Shown here piece after piece: positions 44,391 to 51,766 of a DNA stretch of 64,000 bases. Source of the stretch: an uncultured Bacilli bacterium (GTDB lineage: Bacteria; Bacillota_I; Bacilli_A; RF39; UBA660); contig CAKOUR010000001.1 of NCBI GenBank assembly GCA_934120635.1, positions 62,001 to 126,000 of the forward strand. The letters are read 5' to 3'. The position numbers and the translations under genes were made by a program. The notes under the pieces were generated by a model that had not been told where the DNA came from, did not search any database, and saw only the letters and a program-made list of their open reading frames with translations. Positions within the stretch are counted from its first letter, which is position 1; each line of letters starts with the position of its first letter.

Positions 44391-45148
44391 AAGCAATCGT
44401 ATTATCATCAGGTAGTAAAGGAAACACTACCTATATCGAGTGTAATGGAACAAAAATATTAATCGATCTAGGAAATACTTGTAAATATGTTAAAGAAAAA
44501 TTAAGTACTTTACAAATAAACGCGGAAGACCTAGATGCCATTTTAATCACTCATACTCATGTAGATCATGTCAAAGGCCTAAAAGTATTCCAAAAAAAAT
44601 ATCATACAAAAGTTTATTTGACAGAAAAAATGCTAGAAGATCTAGATTACATTGACAATTACCAAATTATTGACAACCATGGAGAATTTCAAATTAATAA
44701 TTTAACTATTCATGTATTAAAAACAAGTCACGATACCCCTGATTCCGTAGGTTATGTTGTAGAAGGAGAGCATAAAAGTGTTGTATATATAACAGATACA
44801 GGATATATCAATCAAAAATATTTTTCTCTCCTTACCAATAAAGAAATTTATATCATGGAAAGTAATCACGATATTGAAATGCTGAATCATAGCTCATATC
44901 CCTTTAAAGTAAGACAAAGAATATTAGGAGATAAAGGCCATTTATCCAATTATGACTCAGCAAGGTATCTTTCTACATTTATAGGAGAAAATACCAAATA
45001 TATCTTACTTGCCCATTTATCTCATGAAAATAACACAGAATCCTTAGCTTATGAAACACTAAATAATAGATTAAAAGAAAATCAGCAAAAGGTAGAAAAA
45101 ATTATCATCACCAAACAAGATGAAGAATCAGAGGAGGTTTGTGTATGA
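44387..45148 (+). CDS. walJ: MBL-fold hydrolase WalJ/YycJ
   Basis: 253 residues. The metallo-beta-lactamase motif THTHVDHVKG, then KTSHDTPDSVGY, ITDTGY and a late LAHLSHENN are the metal ligands. The order M23-walJ-rlmH with no WalR/WalK upstream is a reduced version of the Bacillus yyc region. WalJ is linked to the coordination of replication and cell division, with a presumed nuclease role in relatives. Start ATG 44387 overlaps the stop of the peptidase gene (ATGA); the 19 upstream codons of open frame lie inside that gene. Confidence 0.9.
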   Translation: MKAIVLSSGSKGNTTYIECNGTKILIDLGNTCKYVKEKLSTLQINAEDLDAILITHTHVDHVKGLKVFQKKYHTKVYLTEKMLEDLDYIDNYQIIDNHGEFQINNLTIHVLKTSHDTPDSVGYVVEGEHKSVVYITDTGYINQKYFSLLTNKEIYIMESNHDIEMLNHSSYPFKVRQRILGDKGHLSNYDSARYLSTFIGENTKYILLAHLSHENNTESLAYETLNNRLKENQQKVEKIIITKQDEESEEVCV

Positions 45149-45579
45149 TAAAAATATTATGTATAGGAAAAATTAAAGAATCATTTTATCAAGGTGCTAT
45201 TAACGAATATCAAAAAAGACTAAAAAAATATCATAAAGTTATCATTGAAGAACTACCAGACTCAAATAAACAAAAAGAAGAAGAACTTTTATTAAAAAAA
45301 ATCAACACAAAAGATTACAATATTGTTTTAGATATTGAAGGAAAAATGCTAAATTCTATCGAACTTTCTAATCATATTGATAAAACATTTCAAATAAACT
45401 CCAATATTACATTTATCATAGGAGGTAGTGATGGACTAACAGAGAAAGTAAAAGAAATAGCAGACTTTAAATTATCTTTCTCAAAACTAACTTTTCCTCA
45501 TCAATTATTTAGAGTAATTCTTTTAGAACAAATTTATAGAAGTTTTAAAATACTGAATCATGAAACTTATCACAAATAA
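45145..45579 (+). CDS. rlmH: 23S rRNA pseudouridine-1915 N3-methyltransferase RlmH
   Basis: 144 residues, slightly shorter than Staphylococcus aureus RlmH (159). The SPOUT fold has MIKILCIGKIKE at the start, VLDIEGKMLNS, FIIGGSDGL and the knot region SKLTFPHQLFRVILLEQIYRSFKI, with the usual C-terminal YHK. It methylates m3-Psi1915 in helix 69 of 23S rRNA. GAGGAGG lies 7 bases before ATG 45145; an upstream TTG (45139) is rejected. ATGA overlap with walJ. Confidence 0.95.
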   Translation: MIKILCIGKIKESFYQGAINEYQKRLKKYHKVIIEELPDSNKQKEEELLLKKINTKDYNIVLDIEGKMLNSIELSNHIDKTFQINSNITFIIGGSDGLTEKVKEIADFKLSFSKLTFPHQLFRVILLEQIYRSFKILNHETYHK

Positions 45580-45605
45580 GTTTTTTTCTAAAGAAAGGAG
45601 TTTAT

Positions 45606-46556
45606 ATGTTTATTAATTTAATATTATTAATTATAGGATTTATCATTTTAATTAAAGGAGCAGATATTTTTGTCGATGGAGCATCCGCTGTAGCAGGAAA
45701 CTTTAAAGTATCTAAAATGCTAATAGGATTAACCATAGTAGCTTTTGGAACAAGTGCTCCAGAACTTGCCGTTAGCATAAAGTCCCTTCTATCAGGAAGT
45801 GGCGATATCGTATTAGGAAATGTTATAGGAAGTAATATCTTAAATATTCTTCTTATTCTAGGAATAAGCTCTTTATTTCATTCATTAAGTGTAAAAAATA
45901 ATACCGTAAAAAAAGAATTACCAATTACCATCTTAATTACAACTCTCTTTGCCGTATTATTATCAGATAATCTCATTAATCATACAAAAGATAATTTTAC
46001 TAGAGGAGATGGAATAACTTTAATTTTATTCTTCCTTGTCTTTATCTATTATCTAATTAGTATGGCAAGAAAAAAGATAGATATTGATGATAAAACAGAA
46101 TATATGCCTCTATCTAAAGCTTTTATTTTTACTGCTATTGGATTAATTTCAATCATTTTAGGAAGCAATCTTGTAGTAGATCATGCCTCTAACTTAGCCA
46201 AATTATTAGGCATTAGTGAAAAATTAATTGCCCTAACTATAATAGCCCTAGGAACATCTCTTCCCGAATTAGTAACATCAGTTATGGCGACAAGAAAAGG
46301 AGAGTATGACATTGCTATTGGAAATGTCGTAGGAAGTAATATCTTTAACATCGGTATAGTAACAGGAATTCCCATTGCCATCTTAGGAGGAATATCCAAA
46401 GTTTCTTTTAATCAAATCGATTTATTCATCATGTTACTTTCTGTTATTCTATTATTTGTCTTTTCTTATAAAAATCAAAAAATTACCAAAAAAGAGGGAA
46501 TTATCTTCTTAATTTTATTTGTTATCTATTATAGTTATGTAATATATGTAGGATAA
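45606..46556 (+). CDS. Calcium/sodium antiporter (CaCA family, YrbG-like)
   Basis: 316 residues with ten hydrophobic helices in two inverted halves. Both alpha repeats are plain: VAFGTSAPELAVSIKSLLSGSGDIVLGNVIGSNILNIL near residue 42 and IALGTSLPELVTSVMATRKGEYDIAIGNVVGSNIFNIG near 215, with the GxSxPE glutamates of the ion site. It exports Ca2+ (or similar ions) with Na+ or K+ in the cytoplasmic membrane. AAAGGAG precedes the start. It follows rlmH by 26 bases and ends at a terminator. Confidence 0.94.
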   Translation: MFINLILLIIGFIILIKGADIFVDGASAVAGNFKVSKMLIGLTIVAFGTSAPELAVSIKSLLSGSGDIVLGNVIGSNILNILLILGISSLFHSLSVKNNTVKKELPITILITTLFAVLLSDNLINHTKDNFTRGDGITLILFFLVFIYYLISMARKKIDIDDKTEYMPLSKAFIFTAIGLISIILGSNLVVDHASNLAKLLGISEKLIALTIIALGTSLPELVTSVMATRKGEYDIAIGNVVGSNIFNIGIVTGIPIAILGGISKVSFNQIDLFIMLLSVILLFVFSYKNQKITKKEGIIFLILFVIYYSYVIYVG

Positions 46557-46561
46557 AGGCT

Positions 46562-46590
46562 AAAGAAGTATTTTTCTTCTTTTTTCTTTT
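46562..46590 (+). terminator. Terminator of the rplI-to-antiporter unit
   Basis: AAAGAAG / CTTCTTT stem with a T-rich loop and a long T-rich tail. AAAATACTGA follows a few bases later. Confidence 0.7.
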
Positions 46591-46646
46591 TCTTAAAATA
46601 CTGAATGAGAACAAGACAACAAGATAAAGATTTTATCAAAAAAGTA

Positions 46647-46660
46647 CGAACAAATGTACG
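46647..46660 (+). promoter_or_regulatory. SOS (LexA/DinR)-like box of recA
   Basis: CGAACAAATGTACG fits the Bacillus CGAAC-N4-GTTCG consensus except one base in the right half. It sits directly upstream of the -35. GTACGAAC here and GTTCGTAC at 46701-46708 near the start of transcription are exact inverted copies. Confidence 0.7.
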
Positions 46661-46668
46661 TTAAAATA

Positions 46669-46697
46669 TTGACAAAGTAATTTTAGTAGTTTATAAT
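46669..46697 (+). promoter_or_regulatory. Promoter of recA
   Basis: TTGACA, 17-base spacer, TATAAT; a perfect consensus promoter, in keeping with control by a repressor. Confidence 0.9.
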
Positions 46698-46728
46698 AGG
46701 GTTCGTACAGTGAGTAAAGGAGATAAAC

Positions 46729-47793
46729 ATGAGTAAAATATTAGAAAAAGACAAAGCTTTAGCCCAAGTAATGGCCGATATTGAAAAACAATTTGGTAAA
46801 GGATCGATTATGAAATTAGGAGAACAGGAAAATGCTGAAGTAGAAGTAAGTAAAACTGGATCTTTAGCATTAGATATTGCTTTAGGAGTAGGAGGATATC
46901 CCAAAGGAAGAATTGTTGAAATTTATGGTCCAGAATCTTCAGGGAAAACAACTTTTGCTCTTCACGCAATTGCAGAAGTACAAAAAGAAGGAGGAAGAGC
47001 AGCATTTATCGATGCAGAACACTCCGTTGATCCTGTCTATGCTGAGGCACTAGGAGTAGATATCGATGAATTATTATTATCACAGCCAGATACAGGAGAA
47101 CAAGCCTTAGAAATTTGTGATGCTCTAGTAAAAAGTGAAGCAATAAATATTATTGTCATTGACTCTGTAGCAGCTCTAGTTCCCCAAGCAGAAATTGATG
47201 GAGAAATGGGAGATTCTCATGTTGGCTTACAAGCAAGATTAATGAGTCAAGCCCTAAGAAAATTATCCGGTTCAATTAGTAAAACCAACACAATTGTTAT
47301 ATTTATTAATCAATTAAGAGAAAAAGTAGGTGTCATGTTCGGAAATCCAGAAACAACACCAGGAGGAAAAGCCTTGAAGTATTATTCTTCTGTACGTCTA
47401 GACATTAGAAGAGGAGAACAATTAAAACAAGGAACAGATATCGTAGGTAATTCTACCAAAATAAAAGTCGTAAAAAACAAAGTAGCGCCACCTTTCAAAA
47501 CAGCTGTTGTAGATATCATGTATGGAACAGGAATATCTCATGAAGGAGAAGTATTAGACTTAGCAACAGAAGCAGGAATCGTCGAAAAAAGTGGAGCTTG
47601 GTATGCTTATAAAGAGAATAAAATCGGTCAAGGAAAAGAAAATGCTAAAGTATACCTAACCAAAAATCCAGAAATATTAAAGGAAATAGAAGACCAAGTA
47701 AGAGAATGCTATGGAATAGATAAAAAAGAAAAAGGAAAAAAAGAAAAAAAGGAAAAAGTTACCAAAAAAGAAGAAAAGAAAGAAGAAAAATAA
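46729..47793 (+). CDS. recA: DNA recombinase RecA
   Basis: 354 residues. Walker A GPESSGKTT near residue 66, IDAEHSVDPVYA (the family usually has HALD at this point, here HSVD), VIDSVAALVPQAEIDGEMGDSHVGLQARLMSQALRKL, and NQLREKVGVMFGNPETTPGGKALKYY are all present. The C-terminus is a long Lys/Glu repeat (EKGKKEKKEK) instead of the usual acidic tail. RecA performs strand exchange and triggers LexA self-cleavage. Single gene with its own promoter, SOS-like box and terminator. Confidence 0.98.
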   Translation: MSKILEKDKALAQVMADIEKQFGKGSIMKLGEQENAEVEVSKTGSLALDIALGVGGYPKGRIVEIYGPESSGKTTFALHAIAEVQKEGGRAAFIDAEHSVDPVYAEALGVDIDELLLSQPDTGEQALEICDALVKSEAINIIVIDSVAALVPQAEIDGEMGDSHVGLQARLMSQALRKLSGSISKTNTIVIFINQLREKVGVMFGNPETTPGGKALKYYSSVRLDIRRGEQLKQGTDIVGNSTKIKVVKNKVAPPFKTAVVDIMYGTGISHEGEVLDLATEAGIVEKSGAWYAYKENKIGQGKENAKVYLTKNPEILKEIEDQVRECYGIDKKEKGKKEKKEKVTKKEEKKEEK

Positions 47794-47820
47794 AACTGAT
47801 GGAAAAAAATCAGTTCTTTT
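47793..47820 (+). terminator. Terminator of recA
   Basis: AACTGAT / ATCAGTT stem with an A-rich loop, then CTTTTCTTT. Confidence 0.8.
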
Positions 47821-47880
47821 CTTTAATAAAGACTAAAACAAAAGCAAAAGAAAATATAAGTATTATAATCATATAACTTA

Positions 47881-47889
47881 TGTTATAAT
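47881..47889 (+). promoter_or_regulatory. Extended -10 of the ftsY operon
   Basis: TGTTATAAT, 25 bases before ftsY; no strong -35. Confidence 0.5.
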
Positions 47890-47914
47890 AAACATATAGA
47901 AATGAGGAAATAAA

Positions 47915-48883
47915 ATGGGACTATTTGACAAAATAAAAAAAGCATTTACCACAAATAAAACAGAAGCAGTAGAAAAATATGACAAAGGATTAGAAAAAAC
48001 GAGAAAAGAATTTGTCTCTCAATTATCTAACTTAAGTAAAAAATATAAAAATATTGATGAAAACTATTTCGAAGAATTGGAAGATATCTTAATCATGGCA
48101 GATATTGGTGTAGATACTGTAATGAAATTTGTAGAACTATTGAGAAAAAGAGTAAAAACCGAAAAAATAGAAGATGCCAGTAAGTTAAAAGATATTATCA
48201 TTGATGAATTATTTATCATGTATGTAGGCAATGATATATTAGATAGTAAAATTCATTATGCTGAAGATGGACCAACAGTAATTTTATTTGTCGGAGTAAA
48301 CGGAGTAGGAAAAACAACAACCATAGGAAAATTTGCTCATCAATTAAAAGAACAAGGAAAAAAAGTAATGTTAGTAGCAGGAGATACATTTAGAGCAGGA
48401 GCAATTGAACAATTAGAAGAATGGGGAGAAAAGGTGGGAACAACAGTAATATCCTCAACCTCAAAAGATCCTTCTAGCGTCATGTATGATGGACTAGAAA
48501 AAGCCGTAAAAGAAGATTATGATGTTGTTTTAATTGATACAGCAGGAAGACTTCAAAATAAAGAAAATCTAATGAGAGAACTAGAAAAAGTCAATCGTGT
48601 AATTCAAAAAATTATACCAACCGCTCCACATGAAACCCTTTTAGTTATTGATGCAACGACAGGACAAAATGGAATTAGTCAGGCTAAAAATTTTAAAGAA
48701 ATCACAAATATCACAGGTATTGTTTTAACAAAATTAGATGGAACAGCCAAAGGAGGGATTGTCTTAGCAATCAAAGAATCCGTAGCCCTTCCTGTTAAAT
48801 ATGTAGGATTAGGAGAAGGAATGGATGATTTAGAAAAATTTGATATTGAAAAATATATTTATGGATTATTTAAAGATTTGTAG
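47915..48883 (+). CDS. ftsY: Signal recognition particle receptor FtsY
   Basis: 322 residues. The short N-terminal charged helix replaces the long A domain of enterics, as usual in Firmicutes. The NG core has GVNGVGKTTTIGKFA near residue 127, AGDTFRAGAIEQLEEWG, DTAGRLQNKENLM, TKLDGTAKGG and GLGEGMDDLEKFD. It docks SRP-ribosome complexes at the membrane. ylxM follows directly, forming the common FtsY-YlxM context. Confidence 0.97.
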   Translation: MGLFDKIKKAFTTNKTEAVEKYDKGLEKTRKEFVSQLSNLSKKYKNIDENYFEELEDILIMADIGVDTVMKFVELLRKRVKTEKIEDASKLKDIIIDELFIMYVGNDILDSKIHYAEDGPTVILFVGVNGVGKTTTIGKFAHQLKEQGKKVMLVAGDTFRAGAIEQLEEWGEKVGTTVISSTSKDPSSVMYDGLEKAVKEDYDVVLIDTAGRLQNKENLMRELEKVNRVIQKIIPTAPHETLLVIDATTGQNGISQAKNFKEITNITGIVLTKLDGTAKGGIVLAIKESVALPVKYVGLGEGMDDLEKFDIEKYIYGLFKDL

Positions 48884-48892
48884 GTGATATTT

Positions 48893-49207
48893 TTGGAAAA
48901 AAGAGATTACTTAATTATCCTATATGATTTATATGGAGAACTTTTAAATGATAAGCAACAACAATATTTTGAAGAATATTATTTTAATAATCTTTCTTTA
49001 GGAGAAATCAGTGAAAACTTAAATATCAGTAGAAATGCTGTTCATAAAAGTTTACAAAGTGTAGAAGAAAAATTACAATTTTATGAAGAAAAATTAAAAC
49101 TATACAAAAAAAGTAAAATAATTTATGATATAATAGAGAAAGAAAGTAGCCAAGAGGTAAAAAGAGTCTTAAAGGAGATGATCTTAGAAGATGAAATATA
49201 TAGATGA
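48893..49207 (+). CDS. ylxM: YlxM/UPF0122 helix-turn-helix protein
   Basis: 104 residues. The N-terminal half is a sigma-70 region 4-like helix-turn-helix (LSLGEISENLNISRNAVHKSLQSVEEKL), the YlxM/p13 signature, followed by a long charged helix. YlxM proteins occur with the SRP genes ffh/ftsY and are thought to modulate SRP. Start is TTG 48893 with TAGGTGAT upstream; the GTG at 48884 belongs to that site. It overlaps the next gene by 17 bases. Confidence 0.88.
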   Translation: MEKRDYLIILYDLYGELLNDKQQQYFEEYYFNNLSLGEISENLNISRNAVHKSLQSVEEKLQFYEEKLKLYKKSKIIYDIIEKESSQEVKRVLKEMILEDEIYR

Positions 49208-49385
49208 AAAAGATTTACCAGTAGAAATTAAAAATAATGAATTACCCAAAGATACAGATAAACATTATAAAATGTTTTATGATGAAAAAGTAAGAACAAG
49301 TGGTGGATTTGTAGATGCCATCTTTTTAGGAGCAATCATTCTCGTTTCTTTTATGTGGGGAATGATTGCTGTAATTTTAAGATAG
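49191..49385 (+). CDS. Small single-pass membrane protein, 64 residues
   Basis: Residues 1-38 are charged and hydrophilic (DEKDLPVEIKNNELPKD), and residues 41-63 form one transmembrane helix (VDAIFLGAIILVSFMWGMIAVIL). No family recognised. The start has AAAGGAG upstream inside ylxM, and the AAA+ gene begins 10 bases after its stop with a strong GGAGGAG site. Being between ylxM and an AAA+ ATPase in one tight operon, it could be a membrane tether for either. This is inference. Confidence 0.75.
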   Translation: MKYIDEKDLPVEIKNNELPKDTDKHYKMFYDEKVRTSGGFVDAIFLGAIILVSFMWGMIAVILR

Positions 49386-49395
49386 GAGGAGAAAG

Positions 49396-50313
49396 ATGTT
49401 AGAAAATACAGAAAGTATTATTAGTCGATATGCTGATGAAATGACTTCAGCTACTTATATAACTGATCCTGCAATTGCTCGTGATGAAGAAATTAAGAAT
49501 TTAATTTTAGTTTTATTAACACCAGAAAAATCAGCCATTTTAGTAGGTAAACCAGGTATTGGTAAAACAGCTATTGTAGAAGGTCTTGCCTATCGCATTC
49601 AAAAAAGATTAGTACCAAATGTACTACTTGGATTTAGAATATTCAGAGTAAATACAACCGCACTATTAGGTCAAGATGGAGATGAAAATAGAGTATTAAA
49701 ACTTGTTCAAGAATTAAAAAATATGGATCGAGTAATCTTATTCATCGATGAAATTCATACTCTAATCGGTGATGGAAGACTAGATTTAGCCAATATGTTC
49801 AAAGAAGGATTAAGTAGAGGAACAATTAAAATTATTGGAGCGACAACAACTTACGAATATGAACACTTTATCCTAAGAGATAAAGCCTTTATGAGAAGAT
49901 TTGATAAAGTCGATGTAAGTGAACCAACAGGAGAACAATGTGTTCAAATTTTAATGAGAACTTTACCTAAAATTGAATATCAAACTCATGTGAAATTAGC
50001 CTATACAGAATTCCAAAAAGAAAACATCATGAAATTTATTGTTGATATGACTAGTGAATATAAAAGAGTATACGAAATCTCATCAAGATATCCAGATATT
50101 GCTCTAGTTTTATTAAGGCAAGCCTTTTCTAATGCTGTTTACGAAAATAGAAGTACAGTAGGATTTAAAAATATTTATGATGCCATAAGATTTACAAAGG
50201 CAGTATATCCTGATGTAATCAAAAAAGAATTAGTAAAATTTAAAGAAATATTTAAAGAAGAATTAGCTTTAGAAGGAGTGACAGTTAATCCAGAAAATTA
50301 TCTTGCCAATTAG
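49396..50313 (+). CDS. Free-standing Clp-D1-like AAA+ ATPase
   Basis: 305 residues. It matches only the first AAA+ module of ClpA/ClpB/ClpC: Walker A GKPGIGKTAIVEGLAYRI (from residue 51), RVNTTALLGQDGDE, Walker B ILFIDEIHTLIGDG (about 115-128), sensor 1 KIIGATTTYEYEHFI, and an arginine finger KAFMRRFDKVDVSEP, then a helical lid. There is no Clp N-domain, no middle domain, no D2 and no ClpP-binding loop, so it is not an ordinary disaggregase or protease chaperone. A dedicated remodelling role is possible. It lies in the ftsY-ylxM operon, next to a 64-residue membrane protein. Confidence 0.85.
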   Translation: MLENTESIISRYADEMTSATYITDPAIARDEEIKNLILVLLTPEKSAILVGKPGIGKTAIVEGLAYRIQKRLVPNVLLGFRIFRVNTTALLGQDGDENRVLKLVQELKNMDRVILFIDEIHTLIGDGRLDLANMFKEGLSRGTIKIIGATTTYEYEHFILRDKAFMRRFDKVDVSEPTGEQCVQILMRTLPKIEYQTHVKLAYTEFQKENIMKFIVDMTSEYKRVYEISSRYPDIALVLLRQAFSNAVYENRSTVGFKNIYDAIRFTKAVYPDVIKKELVKFKEIFKEELALEGVTVNPENYLAN

Positions 50314-50374
50314 TTAACTTTATTGCAAAGTAGGTAAATATTTAGTATCCTTAAATTAACAGTAAAGGAGTGTT

Positions 50375-50872
50375 ATGATGCAAGAGTCAACAATAACGAA
50401 AGAAAAATATAAATTAAAAAAAGATATTATTAAAATTGCTTTGGGAGCAGGAATAGTATCAACATTAACATTAGCAGGAATTAAAGGAATAAATGATTTT
50501 TATATGCATAGATTAGGCGCTAAACAAGCTTATAATAAAATGATAGAGGAAGGAAATATTCCTAAAAAACTAGATATAACCTACATTGATGAAGCAAATT
50601 CTTGGACAGTTATTTATCAAGATGAAGAAGGAAAAAGAGTAGAAAGAAGTGATGTGGATATTCATGACTTTTTACATGATATATACATATCTTCTCTAGA
50701 TAATGGCGTAAATACTAAAGAACTTGCTACTAGTTTGTCCTATGCTGGAGTAATGGACTCTTTACTTGAAAAAGTGATGAATATAACCTCAGAAGAAATA
50801 GAGTCATGTGAGTTAGAAAATTATTATGCTAAAATCAACGAAAAAGAAGAAAGAAGGCTAAAAAATAAATGA
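50375..50872 (+). CDS. Hypothetical protein with N-terminal membrane helix, 165 residues
   Basis: A charged start (MQESTITKEKYKLKKD) precedes one hydrophobic segment (about 21-36, IIKIALGAGIVSTLTLAGI). The remainder is soluble, acidic and mixed alpha/beta, with no motif I recognise. AAAGGAGTG precedes two adjacent ATG codons, so the start may be 50375 or 50378. Its stop overlaps the following gene by 4 bases (ATGA). A 61-base gap separates it from the AAA+ gene, so co-transcription is possible but not certain. Confidence 0.65.
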   Translation: MMQESTITKEKYKLKKDIIKIALGAGIVSTLTLAGIKGINDFYMHRLGAKQAYNKMIEEGNIPKKLDITYIDEANSWTVIYQDEEGKRVERSDVDIHDFLHDIYISSLDNGVNTKELATSLSYAGVMDSLLEKVMNITSEEIESCELENYYAKINEKEERRLKNK

Positions 50873-51114
50873 GCAAAGAATTAAAGATAATTGAATATAA
50901 CCAAAAAAAATATTTTTTAGTCGATACTATAAAAAATACTGATAAAGAATATTATTATTTTTCCAATTTATTAGATAATAAAGATATTATGATTATGTCA
51001 TTAGAAGAAAATGATTTATTAGAACTTATAGAAGATAAAGAAGAATTAACAAATATCCTTGCCTTATTTTATGATAAATATAGAAATATCAATAATCAGG
51101 AACAAGTCAATTAG
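50869..51114 (+). CDS. Small hypothetical protein, 81 residues (DUF1292-like)
   Basis: Acidic protein with a beta-rich first half (KIIEYNQKKYFLVDTI, YYYFSNLLDNKDIMIMSLEEN) and an acidic helical end (ELIEDKEELTNILALFYDKY). The pattern resembles DUF1292-type proteins of Firmicutes, but the match is by eye only. It starts within the stop of the upstream gene (ATGA overlap). The stop codon lies inside a strong hairpin. Confidence 0.55.
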   Translation: MSKELKIIEYNQKKYFLVDTIKNTDKEYYYFSNLLDNKDIMIMSLEENDLLELIEDKEELTNILALFYDKYRNINNQEQVN

Positions 51115-51129
51115 GACTTATTCCTGATT
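51094..51129 (+). terminator. Hairpin over the stop of the 81-residue gene
   Basis: AATCAGGAACAAGTC pairs with GACTTATTCCTGATT (15 bp, one A-C mismatch). No T tract follows, so it may stabilise the 3' end or terminate weakly. Confidence 0.5.
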
Positions 51130-51174
51130 ATATTAAAAAAAGAACTAAAAAATAAAAAAAAACAATTAAATCAC

Positions 51175-51204
51175 TTGACAAAGTATAGGTTGAAATGGTA
51201 TATT
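51175..51204 (+). promoter_or_regulatory. Promoter of the tRNA cluster
   Basis: TTGACA, 18-base spacer, TATATT with TG at the extended position, about 28 bases before the first tRNA. Confidence 0.8.
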
Positions 51205-51231
51205 ATTAACTGTCAATTGGTTACGGGTGAC

Positions 51232-51308
51232 GGGCGATTAGCTCAGTTGGTTAGAGCACCTGCCTTACAAGCAGGGGGTCATAGGTTCGAGTCCTATATC
51301 GCCCACCA
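51232..51308 (+). tRNA. tRNA-Val (TAC)
   Basis: 77 nt cloverleaf, acceptor GGGCGAT/ATCGCCC, anticodon in CCTTACAAG, encoded CCA. Confidence 0.95.
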
Positions 51309-51317
51309 TTTATTTTT

Positions 51318-51393
<76 letters not shown>

Positions 51394-51400
51394 CTCATTT

Positions 51401-51484
51401 GGAAGGGTAGCGAAGTGGCTAAACGCGGCAGACTGTAAATCTGTTCCTTCGGGTTCGATGGTTCGAATCCATCCCCTTCCACCA
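51401..51484 (+). tRNA. tRNA-Tyr (GTA)
   Basis: 84 nt with a long variable arm (class II), acceptor GGAAGGG/CCCTTCC, anticodon in GACTGTAAATC, encoded CCA. Confidence 0.95.
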
Positions 51485-51505
51485 CTCTTTAGATTTTTTA
51501 TCTAT

Positions 51506-51580
51506 TGCCCCGTAGCCAAGCGGTAAGGCACCACACTTTGACTGTGGCACTCGTTAGTTCGAATCTAGCCGGGGCAACCA
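51506..51580 (+). tRNA. tRNA-Gln (TTG)
   Basis: 75 nt cloverleaf, acceptor TGCCCCG/CGGGGCA, anticodon in CTTTGACT, encoded CCA. Confidence 0.93.
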
Positions 51581-51585
51581 ATTAA

Positions 51586-51661
51586 GTTCCGTTAGCTCAG
51601 CCGGTAGAGCATTTGACTTTTAATCAAAGGGTCTGGAGTTCAAATCTCCAACGGGACACCA
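51586..51661 (+). tRNA. tRNA-Lys (TTT)
   Basis: 76 nt cloverleaf, acceptor GTTCCGT/ACGGGAC, anticodon in CTTTTAATC, encoded CCA. Confidence 0.95.
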
Positions 51662-51672
51662 TTTAGAAATTT

Positions 51673-51700
51673 AACTCTTGTAGAAATACAAGAGTTTTTC
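51673..51700 (+). terminator. Terminator of the tRNA cluster
   Basis: AACTCTTGTA / TACAAGAGTT perfect 10-bp stem with a GAAA tetraloop and TTTCTTT. Confidence 0.95.
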
Positions 51701-51766
51701 TTTACCATAAACGAAGACATATACGAAATATCATGAAGAAACTATAATATAATGAAAGGAGAGAAA

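Noticed and set aside
10801..45148. Genetic code 4 (TGA as Trp), as in Mycoplasma relatives
   Set aside because: TGA ends several genes in ATGA overlaps (tsaE/tsaB, M23/walJ, walJ/rlmH), and reading through would fuse them to wrong frames.
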